10,160 nt of DNA from positions 1 through 10,160 of the forward strand of contig CBDDRG010000314.1 of the NCBI GenBank assembly GCA_965232975.1, written 5' to 3'. This DNA is from CBDDRG01 sp965232975 (GTDB lineage Bacteria > Pseudomonadota > Gammaproteobacteria > Pseudomonadales > Porticoccaceae). Below the pieces are notes generated by a model. The model did no database searches, was not told the origin of the DNA, and saw only the letters and a program-made list of their open reading frames with translations. A program made the position numbers and the translations under genes. Positions 1 through 6,700 of the stretch are shown in pieces. Position 1 is the stretch's first letter, and every line of letters starts with the position of its first letter.

Positions 1-74
1 TCGCCTCCAGTCGCGCTACGCGCTCCTTCCTGCGATCCCGGCGCAACACCGCATGCCTTCAACCTATTCCCCAT
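1..74 (-). CDS. possible 5' end of an unidentified gene, running off the left edge
   Basis: An open frame on the minus strand starts at ATG 72-74 and stays open to the window edge, giving 24 codons that begin MGNRLKACGVAPGSQ. An AAGGAG Shine-Dalgarno match lies 7 nt upstream (plus-strand ctcctt, 82-87), which is why I list it. An alternative TTG start lies at codon 5, preceded by GGGGA. I do not recognise the product, and the piece is too short for domain assignment. The GC-rich part near the edge can also be read in other frames, so this may not be coding. Confidence 0.2.
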   Translation of the reverse strand, partial: MGNRLKACGVAPGSQEGARSATGG

Positions 75-92
75 TTCACGACTCCTTCTTCA

Positions 93-119
93 GACACGAT
101 TTAACCCCAAATTCGTGTC
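93..119. terminator. hairpin downstream of the small exported-protein gene
   Basis: Inverted repeat GACACGA (93-99) and TCGTGTC (113-119), with AT-rich inner bases (TTT/AAAT) that may extend the stem imperfectly. It lies 20 bp beyond the stop of the minus-strand gene at 139, so it may terminate that transcript. There is no T-tract on either side, so a terminator role is only a guess. It could instead be part of a mobile-element end. Confidence 0.3.
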
Positions 120-138
120 CAGAACATTCGGGGCCGGT

Positions 139-462
139 TCAGACTGTATAGGTGGCCGGAACGTCGACCTCAACATCGAAGCCCTTGGCCGTCGACACCT
201 TAATTTTCTTTGTGGTCGACCCAAGAATCTTGCATGAAGCCTCCTTAGGCCCGTTCCCTGAAATCATGCTTACGTTGAAGTTGTTGTAATACCTATCCTT
301 CCCAGAATCATAGGTCTGAATTTTCTTGATCTCGGTTCCGCTAAAGCTTTTGCACGTATCTTTTCCTCCATCGAGATTGTCTGAGAATTTCTGAATATTC
401 TCTTCAGAGAACGCAGCGCCAGAAATGGCAAGGGCGACTGATGCGGCCAGTACTCTTTTCAT
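139..462 (-). CDS. small exported protein, function unknown
   Basis: I do not recognise this gene. From ATG 460-462 it encodes 107 residues beginning MKRVLAASVALAISGAAFSEE. That is a classical Sec signal peptide: a KR n-region, a hydrophobic stretch of about 15 residues, and likely cleavage near AFS/EE. The mature part of about 88 residues is hydrophilic and Lys/Ser/Gly-rich, with exactly two cysteines (37 and 77 in this numbering) that could form a disulfide after export. It probably acts in the periplasm or outside the cell. An ATG four codons upstream (472-474) is in frame but lacks a Shine-Dalgarno sequence. GGGGA lies 7 nt before the chosen ATG, so I prefer that start. Base composition is clearly AT-richer than the neighbours, with many A/T-ending codons, which suggests a recently acquired gene. 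It stands alone next to mobile-element debris. Confidence 0.6.
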   Translation of the reverse strand: MKRVLAASVALAISGAAFSEENIQKFSDNLDGGKDTCKSFSGTEIKKIQTYDSGKDRYYNNFNVSMISGNGPKEASCKILGSTTKKIKVSTAKGFDVEVDVPATYTV

Positions 463-594
463 TTGATTCCCCATTTTGCTGTGTGGCTAACTACAGAAAC
501 CGTGCCTTCGCCACATGGACACGGATAAAGCGCTAACGAGGCTGTAGAAAACCCCCATTCTGAACACCTGTTTCAGCTTTGGGTGGATTTTTTT

Positions 595-628
595 GGTTGT
601 CAAAGGGGTCAGGTTGTCAAAGGGGTCA
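595..628. repeat. 17-bp perfect tandem duplication
   Basis: GGTTGTCAAAGGGGTCA occurs at 595-611 and again directly at 612-628. It sits immediately outside the left inverted repeat of the RAYT remnant, next to AAAACAGGGGACA. It is probably a replication or repair scar, or part of the REP-like end of that element. It is non-coding. Confidence 0.85.
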
Positions 629-632
629 AAAC

Positions 633-651
633 AGGGGACAGACCACGGTTT
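633..651 (+). repeat. left 19-bp inverted repeat flanking the RAYT remnant
   Basis: AGGGGACAGACCACGGTTT here matches the reverse complement of 1378-1396 at 18 of 19 positions. The pair brackets the RAYT pseudogene almost exactly, and this copy touches its stop codon. RAYT genes are typically flanked by inverted REP sequences that they recognise, so I read the pair as the ends of this element. Confidence 0.75.
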
Positions 652-1334
652 CACGGGTTCGGGTCGTCGAACAACACTCCGGAGTCCAGCTCTGGCCTTT
701 GCCGTGGCCGTCCGGATTTCCCTGGGGTCGCACGTCTGCCTAGAACCGATGACACCTGCGCGGCAAAGCGTTCGCTGCCAAGCGCGAAATTCCCGTTCGT
801 CGCCCGCCGGATTTCATCCACCAGACCTGGCTCCAAGTCATAACGAAACAGCTCGCGGTAAGCCGCCAACCGGGCGCTCGCATCCGCGCCGAGCGCCGTG
901 TACAGCGGATGCGGCGTCACCACAGAATCGGCTTCCCCCTGCGCATTGGCACGATAGCTCGACCAACGATAATCAGCCGGGTGCGACACCAGGTTCGCCC
1001 GCACCGGATTCAGTTGGATGTAGCGCTGACAGGTCAGCAGGTAGGCGTCCTCCTGCGTCAGACTGTCAGGCGACACGACCGGAACCGTCCTTCCCACAGG
1101 GGTGCCAGCTGCGCTGGTAGGTGCGATTGACGTATTGCACGTAACGCTGCCCAAGTGCCTTCATCAGCTCTCCCGCAGCGTCGGCAGGGCACCCGGCTTG
1201 CCGTGCACTCTCGCCCAGCCACCGCAAGTAGCATGGTAATCCTCGCTCGCGAAGAAGCACGCCTGGCGATTGTTGCCGCGCTGAATGACGTGCAGCGGGA
1301 GGTTGGGCAGCATGAGCCGGGTGCGGCGGGGCAT
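651..1334 (-). pseudogene. REP-associated tyrosine transposase (RAYT, Y1_Tnp/IS200-like), decayed
   Basis: The three minus-strand frames together give a RAYT-type Y1 transposase. It starts MPRRTRLMLPNLPLHVIQRG at ATG 1332-1334 and continues NNRQACFFASEDY, YLRWLGESAR, LMKALGQRYVQYVNRTYQRS and LWEGRFRSC. The C-terminal half (LTQEDAYLLTCQRYIQLNPVRAN, then PHPLYTALG) is open to 651. Four lesions are visible: a frameshift near 1235; loss of about 17-20 codons near 1186, where the family carries the HUH metal-binding motif (NHVHLL type); a 2-bp insertion near 1100-1109; and about 11 extra bases near 1073. The presumed nucleophile Tyr in CQRYIQLNP remains, but without the HUH histidines no active enzyme is possible. 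In RAYTs the enzyme nicks REP hairpins and helps them spread. Family assignment is confident. Confidence 0.9.
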
Positions 1335-1377
1335 GGCGAGCGACAGGGTCTAATAGCGAGTCGTGGAGTATAACGAG

Positions 1378-1396
1378 AAACTGTGGTCTGTCCCCT
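1378..1396 (-). repeat. right 19-bp inverted repeat flanking the RAYT remnant
   Basis: AAACTGTGGTCTGTCCCCT is the inverted partner of 633-651, with one mismatch. It lies 43 bp upstream of the transposase ATG, so the element would be about 764 bp (633-1396). Confidence 0.75.
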
Positions 1397-1582
1397 ATTG
1401 CTTCCGCCGACTACGCGCACAGGACAGGATAGTCATGGCCCCACAACCTCACGCGTCATCTGCGCTGCGCTTGATAGGCGATGGATCCAGTCCGGCAGGC
1501 TCGTAGGATCGCGTTCAACTCGCCCTCCGGTTGATCGGAAGGGAAAATTACAGGAAGGATGCTGCACTGACGTTTAAACGCT
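1397..1582. other. intergenic stretch without recognisable gene
   Basis: This lies between the right end of the RAYT element and the 270-bp repeat element. Short open frames exist, but none has a Shine-Dalgarno sequence, a recognisable motif or a convincing length. I see no RNA gene in it. Confidence 0.5.
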
Positions 1583-1620
1583 TAACAGGCCGTTGAAAAA
1601 GGCTTTTCAACGGCCTGTTA
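1583..1620. repeat. perfect 17-bp hairpin at the left end of the MITE-like element
   Basis: TAACAGGCCGTTGAAAA (1583-1599) and its exact reverse complement (1604-1620) are separated by AGGC. The outer bases match the element's right end, so the left end appears to carry the terminal sequence twice in opposite directions. It could also act as a bidirectional transcription stop. Confidence 0.85.
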
Positions 1621-1811
1621 CTCAGTAGTCAGGAAGTAGGTCTACAGGGAGAGCTTGTAGATGTCGGAAAAACGCCCGCGACAGGGCCCGGAAGTAGTCT
1701 GTATTTCTGACTACTGTGTAAAGCAAGCCAGGGATGGCTTGCACGAAGATCAAGCACGCTAGGAGCTTAATCTTCGGAGGCCGTCGCGGGCTTTGTACCG
1801 CGACGAGCCGG

Positions 1812-1843
1812 GTTGAAAAAGGGCAGAAAAGCCCTTTTTCAAC
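1812..1843 (-). terminator. hairpin, likely terminator for the superoxide dismutase gene
   Basis: Perfect 13-bp stem GTTGAAAAAGGGC (1812-1824) and GCCCTTTTTCAAC (1831-1843) with a 6-nt loop, starting 29 bp beyond the sod stop codon. It is at once the right end of the MITE-like element. There is no separate T-tract after the stem; the T-run lies within it, so termination is plausible but unproven. Confidence 0.45.
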
Positions 1844-1872
1844 ATCCTGTTAGTTCCAAACGGGATGCAGCG

Positions 1873-2490
1873 CTAGTTCAACCCGACGTCGGCGCGCGTG
1901 ACCTTGGCGTAACGCTGGGCGACGTCCTCCCAATTCACCAGTTCCCAGAAGGCTGTCACCCACTCCGCCTTGCGACTCTGGTATTGGAGGTAGTAGGAGT
2001 GCTCCCACATATCCAGCACCAGAATCGGCAGTGCGCCGTTACCGATGTTTTCCTGGTGGTCCAGCACCTGCTCCACCATCAGCTGCTTGCCCAGCGGTTC
2101 CCAGGCCAGGGACACCCAGCCGGAGCCCTGCAGTTTTGCAGCGGCCGCCTCGAACTGGGAGGCAAAGCCGGCGTAGCTGCCAAAGGTCTCCCCAATGGCG
2201 CGGGCAAGGTCGCCGCTCGGCTTGCCGCCACCGTCGGGGCTCAAGTTTTGCCAGAACAGCGAGTGGAGGAAATGGCCGGAGAGGTTGAATGCCAGATCCT
2301 TTTGCAATTGGTTGATGGCGGCAAACTCTCCCTTTGCGCGCGCCTGGGACATTTTTTCCATCGCCTCGTTGGCGCCTTCGACATAGGCTGCGTGATGCTT
2401 GTCGTGATGGAGCTTCAGGGCCTCGGCGGACAGATGTGGCTCGAGAGCATCATAGGCGTAGGGCAATTGCGGTAGCGTGTAAACGGTCAT
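1873..2490 (-). CDS. sodA: superoxide dismutase, Fe/Mn family
   Basis: Converts superoxide to hydrogen peroxide and oxygen. There is no signal peptide, so it is cytoplasmic. The product is 205 residues, normal for the family. The N-terminal helical-hairpin domain (about 1-92) begins TLPQLPYAYDALEPHLSAE. The C-terminal alpha/beta domain (about 98-200) carries the signature DMWEHSYYLQY. Predicted metal ligands are His28, His76, Asp160 and His164. The loop ARAKGEF..INQLQKDLAFNLSGH, the NLSPDGGGKPSG stretch and DHQEN resemble the tetrameric actinobacterial (mycobacterial SodA-like) subgroup. Gly72 and Gln146 occupy positions often tied to Mn preference, but related proteins with DHQ are Fe enzymes, so the metal is unresolved and the symbol is by family only. 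The ATG at 2488-2490 follows GGAGAG by 5 nt. The gene is monocistronic, and the hairpin at 1812-1843 may end it. Confidence 0.96.
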   Translation of the reverse strand: MTVYTLPQLPYAYDALEPHLSAEALKLHHDKHHAAYVEGANEAMEKMSQARAKGEFAAINQLQKDLAFNLSGHFLHSLFWQNLSPDGGGKPSGDLARAIGETFGSYAGFASQFEAAAAKLQGSGWVSLAWEPLGKQLMVEQVLDHQENIGNGALPILVLDMWEHSYYLQYQSRKAEWVTAFWELVNWEDVAQRYAKVTRADVGLN

Positions 2491-2646
2491 TTTGGCTCTC
2501 CACTAGGTTGGCGAAGCTTCCTGTCCCTTTCACTGGTCAGGCGCCGTCATTGCGGATACGAAAGCGGTGGATCGCGAACAGCACTGGCCGATCGACTGTG
2601 CTCCAGCGCCGCCATTGGCAGCAAAGACACCGGTGCACAAATCGAC

Positions 2647-2829
2647 TCAGGGCGCTTTTGGGCCCATGAACAGCCACAGGATCAGGCCGAGCACCGGTAG
2701 TACCAGTATCAGCACGACCCACACCACTTTGGTTGACGTGCTTGCGGAGCTGCCGATGGTTTTGACGATCGCCCAGACATCGGCGATCAAGATCAACAAA
2801 CCGAAAAAGCCTCCTACCTCGATTCCCAT
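2647..2829 (-). CDS. small membrane protein of the PLDc_N (phospholipase D-nuclease N-terminal) type
   Basis: A 60-residue protein beginning MGIEVGGFFGLLILIADVWA. Two hydrophobic segments span about residues 6-20 and 33-53, joined by a short polar linker (KTIGSSASTSTK). It ends in LWLFMGPKAP. The second segment, VVWVVLILVLPVLGLILWL followed by a G-P-K end, is the typical PLDc_N pattern. In cardiolipin synthases this region precedes the catalytic part; stand-alone copies like this one have no catalytic HKD motifs and no known function. It should sit in the inner membrane. The frame is open further upstream, but the start is fixed by GGAGG 7 nt before the ATG, and the upstream codons are Arg-rich and not family-like. 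It lies 156 bp upstream of sod on the same strand and is probably transcribed separately. Confidence 0.8.
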   Translation of the reverse strand: MGIEVGGFFGLLILIADVWAIVKTIGSSASTSTKVVWVVLILVLPVLGLILWLFMGPKAP

Positions 2830-2836
2830 AAGCCGT

Positions 2837-2841
2837 CCTCC
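2837..2841 (-). promoter_or_regulatory. Shine-Dalgarno GGAGG of the PLDc_N-type gene
   Basis: Plus-strand CCTCC reads GGAGG on the minus strand, with a 7-nt spacer to the ATG at 2827-2829. It decides the start of the 60-residue gene against a longer open frame. Confidence 0.8.
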
Positions 2842-3018
2842 AGTGGTCCCAGGAAAAATCCGTGCTGCCCGTGCTCTAAGGCGTCGCCGCGCGCAGGAAG
2901 TTCCGTCGGCGTTGCGCTGGCGGCGTGACAACGGCCGGCGGAGAACTCACAGAGCACGGCAAAAAAGCCTCGCAGGCCCGGTTTGCGCTTGGGCTCGACC
3001 TGCCCGCGGCGTCGGTCG
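2842..3018. other. intergenic or unassigned stretch upstream of the PLDc_N-type gene
   Basis: GC-rich with several overlapping open frames, none with a recognisable product. It presumably contains the promoter of the minus-strand gene ending at 2647. The sequence next to 3019 does not continue the amidohydrolase, so its right edge is a junction. Confidence 0.4.
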
Positions 3019-3107
3019 CGGCGATCGCCGGCCGGCCCGGCAGCATGGCGCCGCGCAGGCCGAGGCGCTTGATGGTGCGGAGCTCTTCAACACCCTGGTC
3101 AATGCTA
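3019..3107 (+). repeat. direct repeat copy 1 (matches 10072-10160)
   Basis: 89 bp identical to 10072-10160 except at 3091, 3101 and 3107, at a constant offset of 7053 bp in the same orientation. The second copy reaches the window edge, so the true repeat may extend to about 3231. To the left of 3019 the two copies are unrelated. Confidence 0.93.
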
Positions 3108-3231
3108 CGCAGCGCGACCTGGCCGAGGCCCAGCAGGCGCGCGGGCGCATGGGCGCTGAATTCGGCGATCCACAGGTTGTAGGCGTCCATGCACGCCTGC
3201 TTGTAGTCGTGGTCGGCGACGTTGCAGATCT
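3019..3231 (-). pseudogene. fragment of an Amidohydro_2 family hydrolase gene
   Basis: Read on the minus strand, about 70 codons encode EICNVADHDYKQACMDAYNL, then WIAEFSAHAPARLLGLGQ and a segment ending RLGLRGAMLPGRPAIA. This is the YNxWLAEF...P.RL.GL...LRGAM pattern found N-terminal to the mid-barrel metal site in Amidohydro_2 (ACMSD-like) hydrolases. The last 89 bp (3019-3107) match the gene entering the window at 10160 with three differences. Homology stops abruptly after GRPAIA, where the intact gene goes on DADYDHP. Both gene ends and all metal-binding parts are missing, so it is a duplicated scrap, not a working gene. Confidence 0.8.
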
Positions 3232-3251
3232 CAGAAAACAGCAGAAAACAG
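3232..3251. repeat. 10-bp tandem repeat with RAYT-end scrap
   Basis: CAGAAAACAG occurs twice in a row (3232-3241 and 3242-3251). The following bases complete AAAACAGGGGACA (3245-3257), a 13-bp match to 628-640 at the left end of the RAYT element. It marks the joint between the amidohydrolase fragment and the IS256 debris. Confidence 0.75.
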
Positions 3252-3263
3252 GGGACAAGCAGG

Positions 3264-3323
3264 GGCGCAGGTATAGATCTTCTTCAGGTCGCCGACGACC
3301 TGAAGAAGATCTATACCTGCGCC
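3264..3323. repeat. perfect 28-bp snap-back inverted repeat
   Basis: The left arm (3264-3291, core GCAGGTATAGATCTTC) is the exact reverse complement of the right arm (3296-3323), with a 4-nt spacer CCGA. The right arm is coding sequence of the IS256 transposase (DLKKIYTC). The left arm is therefore an inverted copy of transposase sequence placed at the truncation point, as left by fold-back repair or a hairpin-sealed end. Confidence 0.93.
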
Positions 3324-3673
3324 ACCGTCGATGAGGCCGAGCAGCGGCTCGCCGAATTCGAGCAGACGTGGGATGGGGCGTATCCAACCATCAGCCAAAG
3401 CTGGCGCCGCAGCTGGGCGCGCATCACGCCGTTCTTCGACTATCCGCCGGAGATCCGAAAAGTGATCTACACCAACGCCATCGAGTCGGTGAATATGAGC
3501 TTGCGAAGATCACCAAGAATCGCGGCTCGTTTCCCAGCGACGATGCGCTGATCAAGCTGTTCTATCTCGCGTTACGCAATATCAGCCAGCGCTGGACCAT
3601 GCCAATCCGCGATTGGAAAGCAGCGCTGACTCGATTTACTATCCAGTTTGAAGAGCGGATGCCCAACCACTAA
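3296..3673 (+). pseudogene. IS256-family transposase, 3' fragment with frameshift
   Basis: About 125 codons of the C-terminal part of an IS256 (Mutator-like) DDE transposase: DLKKIYTCATVDEAEQRLAE, then AYPTISQSWRRSWARITPFF, DYPPEIRKVIYTNAIESVN and MSL, all in one frame. A one-base loss near 3505 moves KITKNRGSFPSD, NISQRWTMPIRDWKAAL and FEERMPNH into the next frame, which stops at TAA 3671-3673. One of the two Thr codons normally seen in IYTTNAIE is also missing. The conserved C-terminal acidic region (NAIES) is present, but the N-terminal two thirds, including the first catalytic Asp residues, is gone. The fragment begins exactly at the 28-bp snap-back. It cannot transpose by itself. Confidence 0.93.
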
Positions 3674-3679
3674 CCCACG

Positions 3680-3707
3680 CCGTTTACACAAAAATCGGGA
3701 CACCCTC
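3680..3707 (-). mobile_element. right terminal inverted repeat of the IS256-family element
   Basis: Read inward, the end is GAGGGTGTCCCGATTTTTGT followed by GTAAACGG, the common form of IS256-family terminal repeats. It begins 6 bp after the transposase stop. No left partner exists in the window, so the IS is a one-ended remnant and no target duplication can be scored. Confidence 0.8.
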
Positions 3708-3736
3708 CATCTATATTGCGGATCGGCGACCGGATC

Positions 3737-6700
3737 ATGCAGTTCATAGCCAGCGGCCCTGATATCCCCGATGCGCTATTGCAGGCGCACGAGGACGGCC
3801 GCGTAGTGTTTTTCTGTGGCGCGGGCATTTCTTACCCGGCTGGGCTCCCGGGGTTTGAAGGCCTAGTCGATGCGATATACCGCCGCGTTGGAACCAAGCC
3901 CAGTGATAGTGATATCGAACTTAGCGCGTACAAACGTAAGCAGTTTGACACCACACTGGGCCTGTTGGAGCAACGTTTGCCCGGTCAGGGGCAGCTCGCG
4001 GTCCGCCAGGCCTTGGCCGAGGCGCTGCGCCCGAAGCTGCGCCGCAAAGGCGCCACCGACACCCACGCCGCCCTGCTACAACTGGCGCGCGACCGCGAGG
4101 GTGATCTGCGCCTGGTCACCACTAATTTCGACCGCATCTTTGCGAAGCTGACGGCCCGCTCAAGACCAGCCGTTCCAGCCTACCCGGCACCTCTGCTGCC
4201 AATCCCCAAAAACAGCCGCTGGAACGGCCTCGTGTATCTGCACGGCCTGCTGCCGGAGCAGTCTGACGCGAGCACACTGGACCGATTGGTGCTTACCAGC
4301 GGCGACTTTGGCTGCGCCTATCTGACTGAACGCTGGGCGGCGCGCTTTGTCAGCGAGCTGTTCCGCAACTACGTGGTCTGCTTCGTGGGTTACAGCATCA
4401 GCGACCCCGTACTACGCTACATGATGGACGCGCTGGCCGCCGACCGGATGCTGGGTGAGGTCACGCCGCAGGCCTACGCGCTGGGCGACTGCGTACCCGG
4501 ACAAGACCGCGACAAGACCATCGAATGGAAAGCCAAGGGCGTTGTGCCCATCCTTTACGAGGTGCCTGCCGGTACCAAGGACCATTCGGCGCTGCATCGG
4601 ACGCTGGCTACCTGGGCCGACACTTACCGCGACGGCATTCTCGGCAAGGAGCGCATAGTGGTAGGTCACGCACTAGCGCACCCCTCCGCGAGCACCCGGC
4701 AGGACGATTTCGTCGGCCGGATGCTGTGGGCGCTCTCCGACAAGTCCGGCCTGCCCGCCAAAAGTTTCGCCGACTTCGATCCGGTGCCGCCGCTGGACTG
4801 GCTGGATGTGTTTGCGCAAGCGCGCTATGGCCATGGCGATTTGGCGCGGTTCGGCGTGCCGCCAGATGCTGTGGTGGAGGAAAAATTGCGCTTCAGCCTG
4901 ATCCGCAGACCCGCGCCCTATGCGCGTGCGCCCTGGATGACGTTGGCATCCGGTGGTGCAGCGGGCAGCACCCTGGATGGGGTGATGTTCAACCTCGCCC
5001 GCTGGTTGGCACGCCACCTCGATGACCCGAAGCTGATCCTGTGGTTGGCCCAGGGCGGCGGCCAGTTGCACGACGACATGGCTAGGCTGATTGGGGCTCG
5101 GCTGGACACCTTCGCCCGCCTCAAACGGGAAGGCGATACCGACGAACTGGCGCGCATTCGGGCGCAGGCGCCGAACGCCATTCCCCGGCCGTCACTGCGC
5201 GCCTTGTGGCGCCTGTTGCTGAGCGGCCGGGTGAAGTCGCCAGGGCACGCGCCGAATCTCTACGCGTGGAATGACCGGCTCAAGCGCGACGGTCTAACCG
5301 CAACGCTGCGCTTGCACCTGCGCGAGATACTCGCCCCGAAGGTCACACTGAAAAAGCCTTTCCGGTGGCGTGGGGACGATACGGAAACGGCTACCCCCGT
5401 GCGATTGCAACACCTGGTCGATTGGGATCTGGTGCTGGCGGCCGATCACGCGCTTTCCTTCTTCCGCCGTCTGGCGGATGCCCAGCACTGGCGCGACGCG
5501 TTGCCGGCACTGCTCGATGACTTTCAGCAACTGCTGCGCGATGCGCTGGACCTGCGGCATGAGCTTGGTGACGCCGACGACCAAAGTGACCGCTCGCACT
5601 GGTGCCTGCCGTCCATCAGCCCGCATCGGCAGAATCGTGGCTTCCGCGATTGGGTGGCATTGATCGAATTGTTGCGCGAAGCCTGGCTGGTGGTTCGGGA
5701 GATCGATGCGCCCCGAGCCAGCAAGATCGCACAGGGCTGGTTCGCCATGCCGTATCCGGTTTTCAAGCGGCTGGCGCTGTTTGCAGCCAGTCAAGACGAC
5801 TGCATCGCCCCGGATCAATGGGTGGACTGGCTGGAGGCCAGTGCCGCCTCGTGGCTGTGGTCAGACCATACGCGGCGCGAAACCCTGCGGCTGCTGGTGC
5901 TGCAAGGCGCTGATCTCACACCGCGGGCGCGCAGCCGTTTGGAAGCGACGATCCTCGTCGGGCCGCCGCGCACGCTGTATCGGGATGATCTCGAACCCGA
6001 ATTGTTTCGGTCCCGAGTCGATAGCCAAGTCTGGTTGCATCTGGCCAAGCTGAAGTCATCCGGCGCAGAACTGGGACTGGCTGCCACCGAACGGCTGGTG
6101 GCATTGTCAGTGACGCACCCGGAATGGCGGCTTGCGAAAAATGAGCGTGATGAATTTTCTAGCTGGGGGAGTGGCACCGGAGACCCGGACTTCGAGGACA
6201 GCCGTGACATCGATTTCGCGCCGCGCAAGAGAAAGGAATTGGTTGTGTGGTTAAAACGCCCACCGCTCGCCCACCGCCCTTTTTACGAGGATACTTGGCT
6301 CGATACCTGCCGCAAGCATCTCTTGAACACTGGCTACGCGCTTTGCGATCTCGCCAAGGAAGAACGCTGGCCCACTGAGCGTTGGGGTGAGGCATTGCAA
6401 GCCTGGAGTGAGAAAGGGCGCGTGCGGCGCTCATGGCATTTGTTCGCTCCGCTGATCCAAACCATGCCGGACAATGTGCTGACGGACATCGCGCACAGCG
6501 CTACCTGGTGGTTGGAGTCTGTGTCAAAGTCTTTAGCGCACCACGAGGATATCTTTCTGACACTTTGCCAGCGCATCCTGGCGCTGCCGCATCAGGATGA
6601 GGGAGATAACGACAAGCCTGTCAGCCGCGCCATCAACCACCCGGTCGGCCGTGTCACCCAATCCCTGCTGAATTGCTGGCTCAACGGCAAGCCCGACGAC

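Larger units (their letters stand above)
1583..1852. repeat. 270-bp MITE-like structured intergenic element
   Basis: The left end reads TAACAGGCCGTTGAAAAAGG. The right end, reverse-complemented, reads TAACAGGATGTTGAAAAAGG, an 18/20 match. Between them there is no credible coding frame but much secondary structure: a perfect 17-bp hairpin at the left end, GTAGTC/GACTAC around 1694-1714, CGAAGAT-c-AAGC/GCTT-a-ATCTTCG (1744-1755/1765-1776), and a long-range stem GCCCGCGAC/GTCGCGGGC (1674-1682/1783-1791) closing the middle. Terminal repeats, small size and lack of coding capacity fit a miniature inverted-repeat element mobilised in trans, or a structured repeat family. I see no clear target-site duplication. 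The family and its helper transposase are not identified. Confidence 0.65.

Noticed and set aside
541..594. GAGGCTGTAGAAAA near 539-552, resembling ends of some IS elements
   Set aside because: Only one short end-like piece is present, without a partner or transposase, so it is too little to call a mobile element.
595..628. Possible CRISPR-like or integron repeat
   Set aside because: There are only two directly adjacent 17-bp units without spacers and no associated genes, so it is a simple tandem duplication.
2830..2931. N-terminal extension of the PLDc_N-type protein (34 more residues)
   Set aside because: The extension is Arg/Ala-rich and unlike the family, and it runs over the GGAGG site that fits the downstream ATG.
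2567..3334. Long plus-strand open frame across the PLDc_N gene and the amidohydrolase fragment
   Set aside because: It is antisense to two recognisable sequences, has low-complexity Arg/Ala/Pro-rich content and no family pattern. It is a by-product of high GC.
3683..3717. Hybrid outward promoter: TTTACA (3683-3688) in the IS end with TATATT (3712-3717) just before the SIR2 gene
   Set aside because: Each box matches its consensus at 5 of 6 positions, but the spacer is 23 bp, well beyond the usual 16-18, and the leader to the ATG would be only about 13 nt. Not strong enough to list as a promoter.
3716..3736. TTG start giving a 1279-residue SIR2 protein
   Set aside because: No Shine-Dalgarno sequence precedes it, and TTG is a rare start. 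The ATG at 3737 leaves the SIR2 domain whole, so the shorter form was chosen; the longer one is not excluded.
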